From the NCBI GenBank assembly GCA_037903355.1, contig JBAJFE010000014.1, forward strand, positions 3,286,001 to 3,350,000: a DNA stretch of 64,000 bases. The letters are read 5' to 3'. This DNA comes from Trichuris trichiura (Eukaryota > Nematoda > Enoplea > Trichinellida > Trichuridae). The position numbers were made by a program, and so were the translations under genes. Positions 11,850 to 22,700 of this stretch are shown here, in pieces (the stretch's first letter is position 1; each line of letters begins with the position of its first letter). Under the pieces are notes generated by a model, which worked only from the letters and a program-made list of their open reading frames with translations, searched no databases and had not been told where the DNA came from.

Positions 11850-13140
11850 AACCCAAGCCTGTTAAAAGACACGCAGTCTTTTGAAACACACGTAAGGGTA
11901 AAGCGAATTAGTTTTAACCACGTCTACTTTGTAAGCAGAGTAACGTGAAGTGTTGGTTAGGAACCAATTTTAATGTGGAATGCGGAAGCATCTGTGCTAA
12001 TCTTAGGTATTTTCGCACAAAAAAACCAACTAAAAATCGACTGTGCGGGGTTTGCTCTGAAAATTACGTGTAGTAAAAGTTTTCCAATGGCTAAACGAAG
12101 AGCATTACCGTAAAGGTAATGGAGAAAAATATAAAACATTCGTTACAAAAGAATTAGTTCTTCAAAGAATCAGTTAATTTTTCCATATTAAACTTATTAC
12201 CTACTCCTTCAGAATTTTTCTATAGCAGATACAAGCATAAATTATTCTACGTGTAAAGAACATGCGCGCTCTCTATCTTACACCTTCTTCTAGCCGCAAA
12301 GGCTGATCATGAAAGAAAACTAAATCTGTAGGATTTTCATATCCTGATAAGCTGAAGAGATGCTTTTCTGCCAGGACAGTTTTTCTTTCCTAAAGCCAAC
12401 TTGTATATCAGTTTTAAATAAATATGTTCAATCCAGCTGACGCCAGTGATGCATGTTTAGCTGTCGATATAAAAACTTCACTTCGCTCTAACGGATTAAC
12501 ATTTGTTCGTTAAAATTCTTTGCTGTTCAAGAAGTATTCATGAGGACATGGGCTACTGAACTTCATACTCTCTGGCTCCTTGTGCGCATTTTTTCAATAT
12601 AGTGAACCACGTTTTCCTTGAATGAAACGTACCTCGTAAGTTCTTTGATGTTTCTGCGTTAATGTTAAACGCTTAAGATTTTGACCTGCCTAGTGATACT
12701 TCGTTCAGAGCCATCTTCTCGTGACATAAAGTCTTGAGATAAAAAACCTGGTTGTAAGAAAGAGTGAACGTGTCTGGCCAATAGGTAATTGCAAATTATC
12801 TGTGCATCTGAAAGTCCGCAAAAATGCTATAAAGTAAACTGCTGCAGTTAGTCACTCTATAAACGCTTACTTGCAAGTGCCCAGGTTACATTACTACCAC
12901 AGACTGTGTCGCATTAATAATAAACGTAAATGTCTTTGAAAACATAACTTCTCCGAACGGGTGTGTGAATTAGCATTGTTGTACGGATACGGGTAGCTGA
13001 TCCGTACAGCAACGCTAAACGCAAATGTCAAACATTTTAGGAAGTAAACACACCAGTGATTAATTATTAATACTTTTGTAGGATTCGGAAAGCCTTGCAA
13101 CTTTTAAAACAGCAGAACGCTGCCTATCAGTGAAGTCATT
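11850..13140. other. Gene-free stretch
   Basis: No gene recognised. An imperfect 17-bp inverted repeat (two mismatches) lies at about 12,973-13,020. Confidence 0.4.
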
Positions 13141-13144
13141 AAAG

Positions 13145-13554
13145 TCAAGCGTTAACGTCCTTTGCGTAAACCGTTTCGCCTTCTATGAGCTCCTTTAAGA
13201 AATTAAATCCATTTTCGCCTGAGAATAATGTCAGCACACCATTTGCAGTCTTTTGATAGAGGAAGCGATCCCTGAAGACAAAGTAGGTGTAAGGAATATG
13301 CCGTATAGACTCGGACTTGTCTGGCGTGTAATTCTCAAAAGGCATGGTTGAAGTCTCTGATAAGGAACAAGAAAATACCAAGTATCAATGCGGCGGCTAA
13401 TAATAGTGGAATCGCTTAGTTAATTGCATTACGCACTTTTACTATTGAAGCAATAGTCTTCGTAAAAATTTGCAATGACAGTAATCCAATAAACAATTCT
13501 GGATACCTCGATCGCGCTAGCGATGATCCATTTGGGATAACTGCTTATCCTCAT
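13145..13554 (-). CDS. Candidate two-exon small protein (107 aa), unnamed
   Basis: On the - strand, exon 1 runs 13554-13443 from an ATG and ends at A|GTAAAAG. Exon 2 runs 13356-13145 after a strong acceptor (ccttatcag). The phases agree and the 86-nt intron is of ordinary size. The N-terminal third is hydrophobic (WIIASAIEVSRIVYWITVI), suggesting a signal anchor or signal peptide. The second exon is polar with many aromatic residues (IPYTYFVFRDRFLYQKT) and ends ...VYAKDVNA. I do not recognise the family. Coding-like composition and a matching splice pair are the only support. Confidence 0.35.
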
Positions 13555-13734
13555 TTTTCAGCAACACGTAAACGCCTGACAGCGGGAGTTAGTTTACGGG
13601 GAGTAATGTAAGTATCCCTATCACTGCTGCATTTGTATGCTTCTGAAGTTCGTCTAACGTCTCGTAAGCGCAGCTGTAGTGAAACGCTGCAAATTTGCCT
13701 TTTGTGGTAGCCATACCTTATGTTGTGGATTTTT

Positions 13735-14345
13735 CATCTGGGTTTATTCAGTGGAAGTCGCTCTGCCGACAGTCGATTCTTCAGCAGTCGTTCCATTCAG
13801 AAGTCGGTTCGTTGTCAAGTCGGATCATAGGCAAGGCGGTTTGTGGACAAGTCGGTTCGTCGACGTGTCGGTTTGTCGACAGGTCGCTTTGTACGGTTTT
13901 TTGTTATTCGTCGTAAGCACGCAAGCATTTCTCTGGCTTCAGTACAGTTACTGACACAGCTGATTTTCTGAGTTGCTGAATCCACTGTTTTTTAACATAG
14001 TTACCTTTCACATTAGTATCCTTAGAAACAATTACGGTTTTGAAAGACTTAACTAGTTATATGGCGAGCTACAAACTTTCAATCGAATGTTCTTTCCATT
14101 AATCTGAAAACATTCTCATGCAATTCGTTGTACCTTCAGTTTGCCAAATTTAAATGACGTTTGTTCTCTGACTGGCATAAAGCGCAGAAGTGTCTTCAGT
14201 TTTTAACAGAGCTTGTTTGGCAAATTTCGTTTGCAACTGCTTTGTTCAAAACGACCTGTCAACGAACCGACATGTCCACTCACTGAGCTTTCAATGAAAC
14301 AACTGCCGACGAACCGACTGTCGGCCAAACGACTGTAATCCGGGT
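13735..14345. repeat. TIR element with tandem GTCGGTT-type termini, copy 1
   Basis: The left end (about 13,735-13,900) and right end (about 14,245-14,345) are inverted copies built of short tandem variants of GTCGGTTCGTCGAC. Both share CCGACAGTCG near the tip. The centre (about 13,905-14,240) matches 55,553-55,895 as a direct repeat. There is no transposase; the open frames in the ends are by-products of the GTC/GGT repeats. It looks like a non-autonomous DNA element. Confidence 0.7.
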
Positions 14346-14745
14346 TTATGATGACTACGCCCAATGTTCAACCTGCTTTAAATATCACAAAGGCCAAGCA
14401 GCTCTTTAAGAGCAATGATTTAATTGCTAAAGCCAGAAAAGTGAAAATTGAACTTTCAATATTCTTTTGTTCTGGTCTTTAGCGAATAAGCTGATCACGC
14501 AGAAGAGAGCCTTCTGTGCTTTGCCAGTGAAGCTCTAGTTTTAAAGATTTGCCAGACTTTGTCAGTATTCAAAATAAGATTAACCTCGTACGCAATAATG
14601 AAGAACGCCCGTATTTTCAACTTGATTTACTCCCTATTAATTATGTAGGTGTTAGGTAGCCGACAAATTTCTCTAATTTTTTATTTTCATGCTCAAGACA
14701 GACTAACTATTATGCACCCATTTAATCTACGAAGAATCGCGAAGC

Positions 14746-14774
14746 TTTCGGGACACGTGTATACCCGTCTTCAG
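14746..14774 (-). ncRNA. Hammerhead-like motif, minus strand
   Basis: Reading the - strand: CTGAAGA, C, GGG...CCC stem with an ACAC/GTGT inner pairing, GAAA, then GC. Length is 29 nt. Confidence 0.4.
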
Positions 14775-14862
14775 CGTCTTAACAGTCAAATTGTGGGAGA
14801 ACACTTGCGTCAAGAACGAAGGCTTCGATTCACTGAACTGTTTACTGATGTAAGCGAGTACA

Positions 14863-15364
14863 CGGTAGAGCAGCCATTCTCAACGGGGGGCCTGGGGCCC
14901 CCAAGGGGGGCCGAGAGGGTGTCAGGGGGGGTCGAAATCGAAAATTTTTCAGAGGGGGGGGGGCAGGAGGCCGTCAAGGGGGGCTGAAAAGCCTTATTAG
15001 AACAAGCGTAGTTAGGTAGATCGGAAGGGTGAAAATTTATGCCAGTCCTCTATAGAGGATTGGTTAACCCTTAGCAGCATCCCTTTATAGAGGATTGGCA
15101 TAAATTCTCACGCGACTCGACGAAGTTGTTTCATTGTTAGTTTCGAAGAACCTCAAGTGCTCTTTTCAAATGATTTGACGACTATATATTCGCATTGTAT
15201 CATTGCATTAACTGGATCCTAGCAGGTTGCTGTTGAAAGCTGATTGGCTCCTATACAAAAAACGCAAAAATTAATCGACCAATAGGAAAAGGGGGGCCTG
15301 GCACCTGAGGACACCTTCCAAGGGGGGCCTAGCGCAGAAAAGGTTGAGAATGGCTGCGGTAGAG
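14863..15364. mobile_element. hAT-type MITE with perfect 8-bp target duplication
   Basis: The element proper is 14871-15356 (486 bp). Its termini are perfect inverted repeats, CAGCCATTCTCAAC and GTTGAGAATGGCTG. It is flanked on both sides by CGGTAGAG (14863-14870 and 15357-15364). An 8-bp duplication and a CAG...TTCTCAAC terminus are typical of hAT transposons. The interior begins and ends with long G runs (GGGGGGCC types) and contains a hairpin at about 15,037-15,111 whose arms read TATAGAGGATTGGCATAAAT and its diverged complement. There is no transposase, so it depends on a partner elsewhere. Confidence 0.9.
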
Positions 15365-15399
15365 AAAAGAGTCAGTTGGCGAAAACAATGCCTCCTTAT

Positions 15400-15750
15400 A
15401 TAAGGCATGATGACCCCATTAGTCGGGTCAGTCAGTTCACTTTGGCGCGACCTTGTAATCGGTGCGCATTTGAGGGACCACATGCCGCGGTCAGTCTCAC
15501 CCCAGACGCTGGTCATTGCACCCATTAAGGTGCGACCGCGGTTGGGCCACACTGGTGTGAGACTGTTCAGAACAGTCTTCACGCTGTGCGTCCTCGCTCT
15601 GTGCTGTCCGGGATTCATCCTCCTGCTGGCACTGCCACACAAATGAATTGTAGTAATGCAACTGCGGAGCATATTCGTCTTCATTGCCGTTCAGGCCACC
15701 CTGAAACCATCGACCATAAGTTTAAACCGCATACTTTCTCAGATGGTCAG
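15400..15750. other. Short gene-free stretch
   Basis: Two overlapping open frames on opposite strands (about 15,271-15,684 and 15,407-15,646) have no splice context or recognisable composition. Nothing else was seen. Confidence 0.35.
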
Positions 15751-15756
15751 TAAATC

Positions 15757-16080
15757 TCATTTCACTTGTCTCATTTTTTAAAGTTACCAACTTCAAGTTT
15801 AACAGAAAAACTGTGACATTGTATCCAGAAGGAAGTTAACTTTAAATCTGATCGCGTAACGCCATTTCTTACTTTAGTATTACTACTTCATTTAAAACCG
15901 CAGAACAACGTACAGGCTTGCCACATCATGTGTGCGTCTTCATAGAAGTGATTTCTTCCTCTATTTGTCACAACACCAGTAAGCACCAGAGCCAACGTAT
16001 TCTTCATTTTTTCAATCTTCGATCCACTAAAACACGGCATACAAGTCCCAGTTTCAAGTTCACAAGAAACCACGCACGTA
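15757..16080 (-). pseudogene. Orphan cysteine-rich coding relic
   Basis: On the - strand, 16073-15888 is open and encodes a Cys-rich peptide with CELETGTCMPCF and EDAHMMWQAC before a stop. Downstream at about 15826-15757 a second open segment reads GYNVTVFLLN...LKNETSEM. The first segment resembles the AHKEWQNVC part of the 3.4-kb candidate. The second resembles GYNMTVFLAK of the 45.9-kb ORF and FKNET of the 3.4-kb ORF. This suggests remnants of one small-protein family. The similarities are short and could be chance. Confidence 0.25.
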
Positions 16081-16557
16081 CCTAGGGCTCTAATTCAAGA
16101 GAGAACTACTTTTCAAAAAGAATTAAGGCCTCTGACTTAAAAATTATTTTTTTTAGGATGATTTAGTTAATTGCATACGGCAAAGCCTATGTTTGACGAA
16201 ATGCTATTTTTCCACTGGTATGCTAATAGTTGAAAGTTTTAACAGTTGTAAAGTATTAATAGTTAACATAGGGTACGTGCAGATCACTGCTAAATTTAAC
16301 ATAATGAACAATTTTCTGGCATTGGGAAAAACTGCCGTTTTCCTTGTTCAGTGTCTCATTCCTTGGCACGATTTCCCGTCTGTTCCATTCGATTAATTTT
16401 GCACTAAATTGTGAAGTGCTCTTTCGGATCGAATTCCGAAGTCGGGAAGTCTATTCTGCAGAAGATTACTACAAAATCTAACTACGCTTTTATAATACCT
16501 GGTTTGGTTGATTCTTCTTTTTTCTTCTCTCCTTGCTAACGGGTGCGTTATTCAGAA

Positions 16558-16780
16558 TAAAAATTTTTTGCGGCTTTGCTACCCGTTCGTTAAAAGACGT
16601 TTATTTCCAAACGTTCAACCCGCGGTCAGACGGAGCGGCATGCTGACATAATGACCGACCCGACGGCGACGCACTTAACGCTGATGACGGGCCCCAGTGT
16701 GGCCCGAAAGCTCCGCGGGTTAAATGTTTGGAAATAACGTTTTTTAACGAACGGGTAGCAAAGCCGCAAAAAATTTTTAA
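16558..16780. mobile_element. Palindromic MITE with TA duplication, carrying a hammerhead-like motif
   Basis: The element is 16560-16778, flanked by TA on each side. Its 67-bp inverted ends share AAAATTTTTTGCGGCTTTGC and extend through CCCGTTCGTTAAAA to AACCCGCGG with only a few differences. The TA duplication and TIRs suggest Tc1/mariner-type mobilisation. The non-palindromic centre contains the motif at 16681-16709. Confidence 0.75.
16681..16709 (+). ncRNA. Hammerhead-like motif inside a MITE
   Basis: CTGATGA, C, GGGCC, 7-nt loop, GGCCC, GAAA, then GCTCCG. The 5-bp stem is perfect and its sequence differs completely from the copy at 11690, yet the length stays 29 nt. Confidence 0.45.
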
Positions 16781-16789
16781 ACTGGCTTG

Positions 16790-19700
16790 ATGCTATAAAT
16801 TCAGCAGCATTCTATGTTTCTCTGCTTGCTGGGATGCTTAATGTTGATATATCCCCTGATTGGATGCGATGAAAATCTGGTTTCCGTGCTATAATACGTT
16901 TTAATTTTTAGAAAAGTGGGTTTTAGTATAAATTGGAGCACTACCTTCTTTTTTACCGTGCATCATTGCAAAAATGTTATCTTCTTGACGCCTGGCATTT
17001 ATAAGTGAAAAGTATGACTATTAAATGCGATGACTTTTTTGTAAATTACCTTACTGAAGAATTCTGTCACGGCTGCGGAAGCGGTACTTCTAGTCTGAGC
17101 TATCTGCACCAATCAGAAATAGCGTTCTTTGAATCAAAACCTCTCCATCCGTCATGATGACTTCCTTGAGTTCGATTACGTGGAAAGGATTGAGTTTTCC
17201 TTTAGCATATGGCCAATTTGGGACTATAAAAGTCGCTGCGGTATCTGTTCGAAACGGAACTTTTTTCATCCGAGGAGATTTTGACGCATGCTTTTCCGTT
17301 CGAAAACACCACGTCTACATACAAAAAAAGAAACTTTATTCACGCGTTGCAAGGCGAAAAAGCAGCGAAGCAATCGAGCCGACCTGGGGCCCATCATTAG
17401 CGCCAGAATTTTTGTTCCTCATCGACTTAGGCCTTATTCTCTCGGAACTGACTCACGTGTGACTGGTTTGGCATCAGAGCAACTTCATTTTTTGGTAATC
17501 CGTAACAGTCTGCAAAAACTGCCGTTCATAAATGCTCAAGCTATAGCTTCGGCTAATTATTTTAACATGTTGCAAGAGCAAACGATACCAGTCAAAATCA
17601 GTAGCGTATTCAGCTCCCCTATGAGCTAGAATATTGTTGTACAATTTCTGACAGAGTTTCAGTTAGTTTCATCATGTTTGCACCTACGTATTTAAGGTAG
17701 ATTTATCAATGTGCAAATGGTACTTTTTTGAGATGACTCAAATCGTCTGAGAAGAAAGGTCATCTGCTCGATTGGAACGCCCAAGTTTACAGGCAGTTTC
17801 ACTGCCTTTTCCAGCAAAATGCTTATTCGTCATTTCGAGTGTTGCTCGAACGCAAGGCATTTTACTGTGCCTTGGCGGCGACAACAGTTCGCATCAGAAT
17901 TGCAACGTACAGTTTCCTTGCCTTTGCATCTGTTCGCTTGAGATAACTTCGGTCTGCTCACATAATTCAAGTAATGCTTCCAGCAATTGATTATTGAAGT
18001 AAACGGACAGCTGCGTTGCTAGGATGCTCACCATTTTGACTCGCTTGTGGAAATAGCTTGATCAATTCAGTTAAGCATTTCTGGGATTCAGAACGATTAC
18101 TTATTTAAGGATAAGATTGCCAAAAACTGATTAAGCATTTACACGCCATGTATTCATCAAGCCAACCGAGCTAGCCGAGAGGAGATTATCTTGGCTGGTT
18201 AAAAACAAACTATTGTCAACACTGATCAATTGGGTGCGGCTGACTGAATTCGAGCGATCGCTGGCAGTGACACTAAAATTAATCCGCGTCAACCAAACTT
18301 TGGCAGACAGTTTCTTAGATACTGTTTCTTTCCAAGTGCAAACTATGACTAATATCTCATTGTCAAATGAAGGCAAGCCAAACTCTACACGTCAAGACAA
18401 CCACCATTCGGTGAAAGAGTCAATTATTACTGCTGCATCAGTATCCAAATTGTTAAGAATGAACAAACGAACGCATTTTCGTACTAACCAAGTTGGTCAA
18501 GTTTGGCGAAACGTTTGCAATATCTTCTCAGCAATTCAGCAAGTTGTTCTAAAATCGTAAACTGCTGGAACAAGAAAGCTTTAGCTTCAAACCGTTTATT
18601 GCCTGAGACATTAGAGCATGGTTTGTAGGGAGCGATGGTGCACGGAAAGCTGGAAAATAAATACTGCATTTTTCAGCAGGTCGGAAACAAGATCATAAGT
18701 ACTATGAGCAGAAGGAGTGCTGGCTGACTGTTGAAACAAGCATAACGGAAGCCAAGTTGAACGCAAGAAGTCTCTCGCAAATAATTTTTTACAGCCGTTC
18801 TCAGCTGCTACAATGGCTGTTGGAAACTGGCACAGCAGTGACAAATCAGAGAGATAATACGTTAACAGGAAAGTTACGCACTTCATGCCACTGCCACTGG
18901 TAGGCACAGTGTCAGGGAAGGTTGAATGCAAGGATGAGCTTTTTCATACTTTGCCAACCGAACAGAAACTTTTCCAGCTTTCAAGGCAAGGTGAAGGAAA
19001 TTCAATCTCCTTTGCAATCAATGCGCACTTTATCATCTCCATTAGCAACTTACGCTTCGTAAATGCAGCATCGCTAGGTTTAAGCTACTAGTTTAAATCG
19101 CCCATTTGTTTTTCACTGTCGTTGCACTCCCCTGCTTAGCTAGATTAACTCTGCATGGGTGATTTGGAGAAAGTGGGACAATATATATAAGCTCGTATTA
19201 AAGAACTGCATATCTGCTTCACAGAATAGAGAGGTTCATGCCTGAATATTTTAATGTTATATTCTGATTTTGTGTACAGCCTAGCTTACTTTGGAAACAT
19301 TACTTCAAGCATGCTTAATTGAAACGAGAAGTGTAAGCTTGCAAAGAAAATTGCCGATAACTCGTTAAGACATGAAATCCGCCTTGAGACACTAAGCTTT
19401 GGCAGGACTTAGTTGAGGAAGAAGCATCTTTCGGGGCTTTGCTTGACTACATGCCAACAGAGTAACTTGAAGAAGCTTAAACTTTAATCAGGCAAAATTG
19501 ATGTGAGCAGGTTTGCTAATATTTGACAGCGCAACAGCGGCGCCAGTTATTTTCTGATTCGAAATAGTAACAGTTCAATGCCATTTTTGTAACGTACGAC
19601 AATACTGCTGTATCTAATTTTCTGTGTAATATGAAAAATTAGTTCACAGCCGAGGTAGCATGGTGTACTTTTCAAGTAAAACTTAGAAAGGTACTTTGTT

Positions 19701-22700
19701 TTTCTATCACCTGCCGTAGCGTAACTATATTCCAGCAAACCAGGAAACAGGTGATTGTATCAGTAAACAAACCGCGCATTCCAGCAGATCTTTGGTAGGA
19801 AAGAACTTATGGCACCAGCGTACTAGTTTCTTAGTTCACAAACGGTTGCTGGGTAATGCCTTCGGTTTTGGTTCGCATAAACAATCATCAGTTGGCCTTT
19901 GCTTTCTTTCCCATTTCAAAGGGGCTGAAGCAGGATACGCATTCGTTAAGGAATTGTTCACGTTCGGTGAGACTAGTTTGATTGAACGAACGCCTTTACC
20001 TTCTTTCATCTCCCGTTATATAATGCCAGGCTCTTCATCGCAAGTGCCCACGCAGATGAAAATGCTTAGAGTACCGTTCAGCTTGGCTTGATTATTTACA
20101 AGAAAGTCATTTCTTCGTTTGCCATTTCACGTATGGAATTTAAAAAGCGGCAGTAGGCAACTTTGCAACATGCGTACAGCAAGCCATTGACTTCGACAAA
20201 AATAGTGCCGATTCACTTGCTTTTTTGGCCCCTTGCCCATTTTTCTGATGTCCTAACAATACCAATGAAACTGCTTCTTTGCGTAGCACAATAGAAAGAT
20301 TTATTTAGAGCATTCCAGTGGACTTTCCTCTGCGTTTGTCAAAAGAAAAGGACAACAGTTAGGAGGGCCGTCATTTATGGTCCCCTAAAGAAACATGACG
20401 TCACTTGGAGCTGGCTTAAAAGAATCAGTTCCTCCTATTAGCGCTTTTTCATTTATCATTCCTTCGTTAATGTTCCCTGCCTTTCGGGCTAGCACATTTG
20501 ATCCTTCCCTTGCTACCAAAACAAGATCAAAACTCATATCCCTCAGCAGTTGAAACTTTGGCTATGGCGCACTTCGTTGCGCAGCACGTGTTTTGTACAC
20601 GCGGTTGTTATCAGCCGCCGATAAAAATGAAATATTGACGTGACAATTGCGCCCTGAGATTCACACTTAGCCATCGATTGCTGAACAGTATGCTGCGCTG
20701 TAGAAGACGAATGGGACAAATTGGTCAAGCATTGATCGGTGTAGATCTGCTTATCAACACTGTTGGTCTTGCCGGAAGCTCTATGCCCCTGACAAACCAG
20801 AAAGATTGCAGGTTGTTGGTCTTGTCAGGTCATTAATGAAAATCATCTAGTTACTAACTCGCAACTGAATGGGCAAGTTGGCATTGACGAAATTGCAGCT
20901 AAGCTTCTAGTTAGATTTTCAATCACGTTTATCCATCTTGCGGTTATTGTTACCAAGACGGCTGTCCCGGACACTTACCCACTGCTTGTCCAAGAAAGCT
21001 AATGGCACCTTGCAGGCAAAAAGTACTGTTCTCCGTGTGGCCCTTTACACTCGTTCATTCGTTAATCACTCATTCTGTCAAAGGCATAAGAAAGGTGGCC
21101 TACGGTAACCACGACATGCTGAATCAATGAAACTCTGTTCAACTGTTCAGAACTAAGTACGGTTAGTATAAACATAAATAATTAATTTCCGTCGTTTTCC
21201 GTTTCTTTGTAAATAACTAGCTAAGTTAGATAAAACCTGTTTTTCTAAGCCACTATGGTCATGTCGATAGGAAACAGATGCCCTGTTGCCACTTGCTTGC
21301 ACGGCTGTCCCTCCATGTTTGATCTCCTTGTTATCGGCTTGCAACCATTGACATCTGTATGGAATCCGCCTCGTTTCGTAACGCGTCAAGCATTTTCAAT
21401 TCGTTGACCAAGTAGTATGCTATTTTCTTCACTGGCTAATAGAAACTTGTTACTGCTAAAATTGGCGACTTTAAAGACCAATCATCTTTCAGAAAAGGTT
21501 TTTCATTGCTAGTACTGCGTCTCTAATGGTTTCATCAAAGAACCCGCTTGCCATTCATCTCAAATTCATTCTCTCCATTCGCAGCTGCAAGCCTGCCGAG
21601 ACTGCGAAGACGCTGAGAGATATTTCCTATTATCAGTAAGGTAAAACTTCGAAGAAATTAAGCAGTAAAAGTTGCTTATGATCAAAAAATATCCACTATA
21701 CTTATTGCTTTTAATTATTTCTTGTGTTAGGGACTTGCAGCATGTTTTACTGCAACTCAGTCTCAAGCTGCAGCCATTATTGAAAGCTCGTCAGAAGTAC
21801 TGGCAACAGATATGTGTCGTCATTTTCAAAAGAACCGAATGAGGGAGCACTCGGTACGCTTAATAGCTCACTTTGGTCTGTGTGGTAGCCAGCAACCCTC
21901 TTATGTGCATGCAGAAGGGCTGCATAACATCCAATTCCAGTTTTCCTACGAACCCGCAAAACTTCATGCTGCAGCTACTCATTGTCCCATAATCTCTGAT
22001 GACTTGGTCAGCTTGTTTTCCTTGCCATGAATAAGCTCGCTACTCGTGGATTTCTAGTAATTTCATAAAAGCACGTTGAGCAGCCAACCGGCTGATCAAT
22101 TCAATCGAAAGAAGCTGCATGTGGAAAGCATCCGGAGTGCACCCAGGCGAGAGAAGGTTCTCGATTGAGTTTCCAACATGTCATACATTACTACTTCTGT
22201 TCCTCCTTAAGTCAGTGGCGAATGCAAATACACGCTAAGCTTACGAAAACATTCAATTATAATCATGGTCATGTCAATGCGTTCTGTAGGACTACCGTCG
22301 GCAGTTAATACACAACCTGCCTATGCTTTCGCCGTCTACTGCCAAGTAAGAAAGTCCTGTTTGAATTGTAGCTTAATTGACCCACTCCGCTGCTGTCGTT
22401 ATAAATCAATTTCCCATATTGGACAGGTTTCAATTTCTTAGTTTGTGAAGTATAAGCTGGCTTCCTATTTTCCAAGCAGAGCGGAAGCTCCCTGTGGTGC
22501 AAACAGGCCATAACAGCTCACTTAGTTCGTCAATTTCAAGCAGGCTGTCAGCGGATCTGCATATGAACTGTTTTTGCAAATGAAAATTTCTTATTTCAAA
22601 TGTTCAATTGCCATTTCGTTATTTCAAGGCTTGCTGCTTACAACCAACTACGTCTCCAGGAACCTTCTGTAAGTATTTTTATAGCTTCAGTGTCTAAATC

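Noticed and set aside
13679..13954. 91- and 73-codon frames near 13.7 kb
   Set aside because: They lie in the tandem GTCGGTT-type terminus of a repeat; the matching frame at 55,767-56,063 arises from the same terminus.
14881..14985. G-rich stretch as an assembly artefact
   Set aside because: It lies inside a hAT element with perfect TIRs and target duplications, and a related element at 53.4 kb has the same composition.
17154..17629. Overlapping open frames of 102 and 113 codons
   Set aside because: They overlap in different frames, lack splice context, and the peptides have no domain-like features.
18131..18931. Open frames of 81-115 codons on both strands
   Set aside because: Opposite-strand overlap and unconvincing composition point to chance frames.
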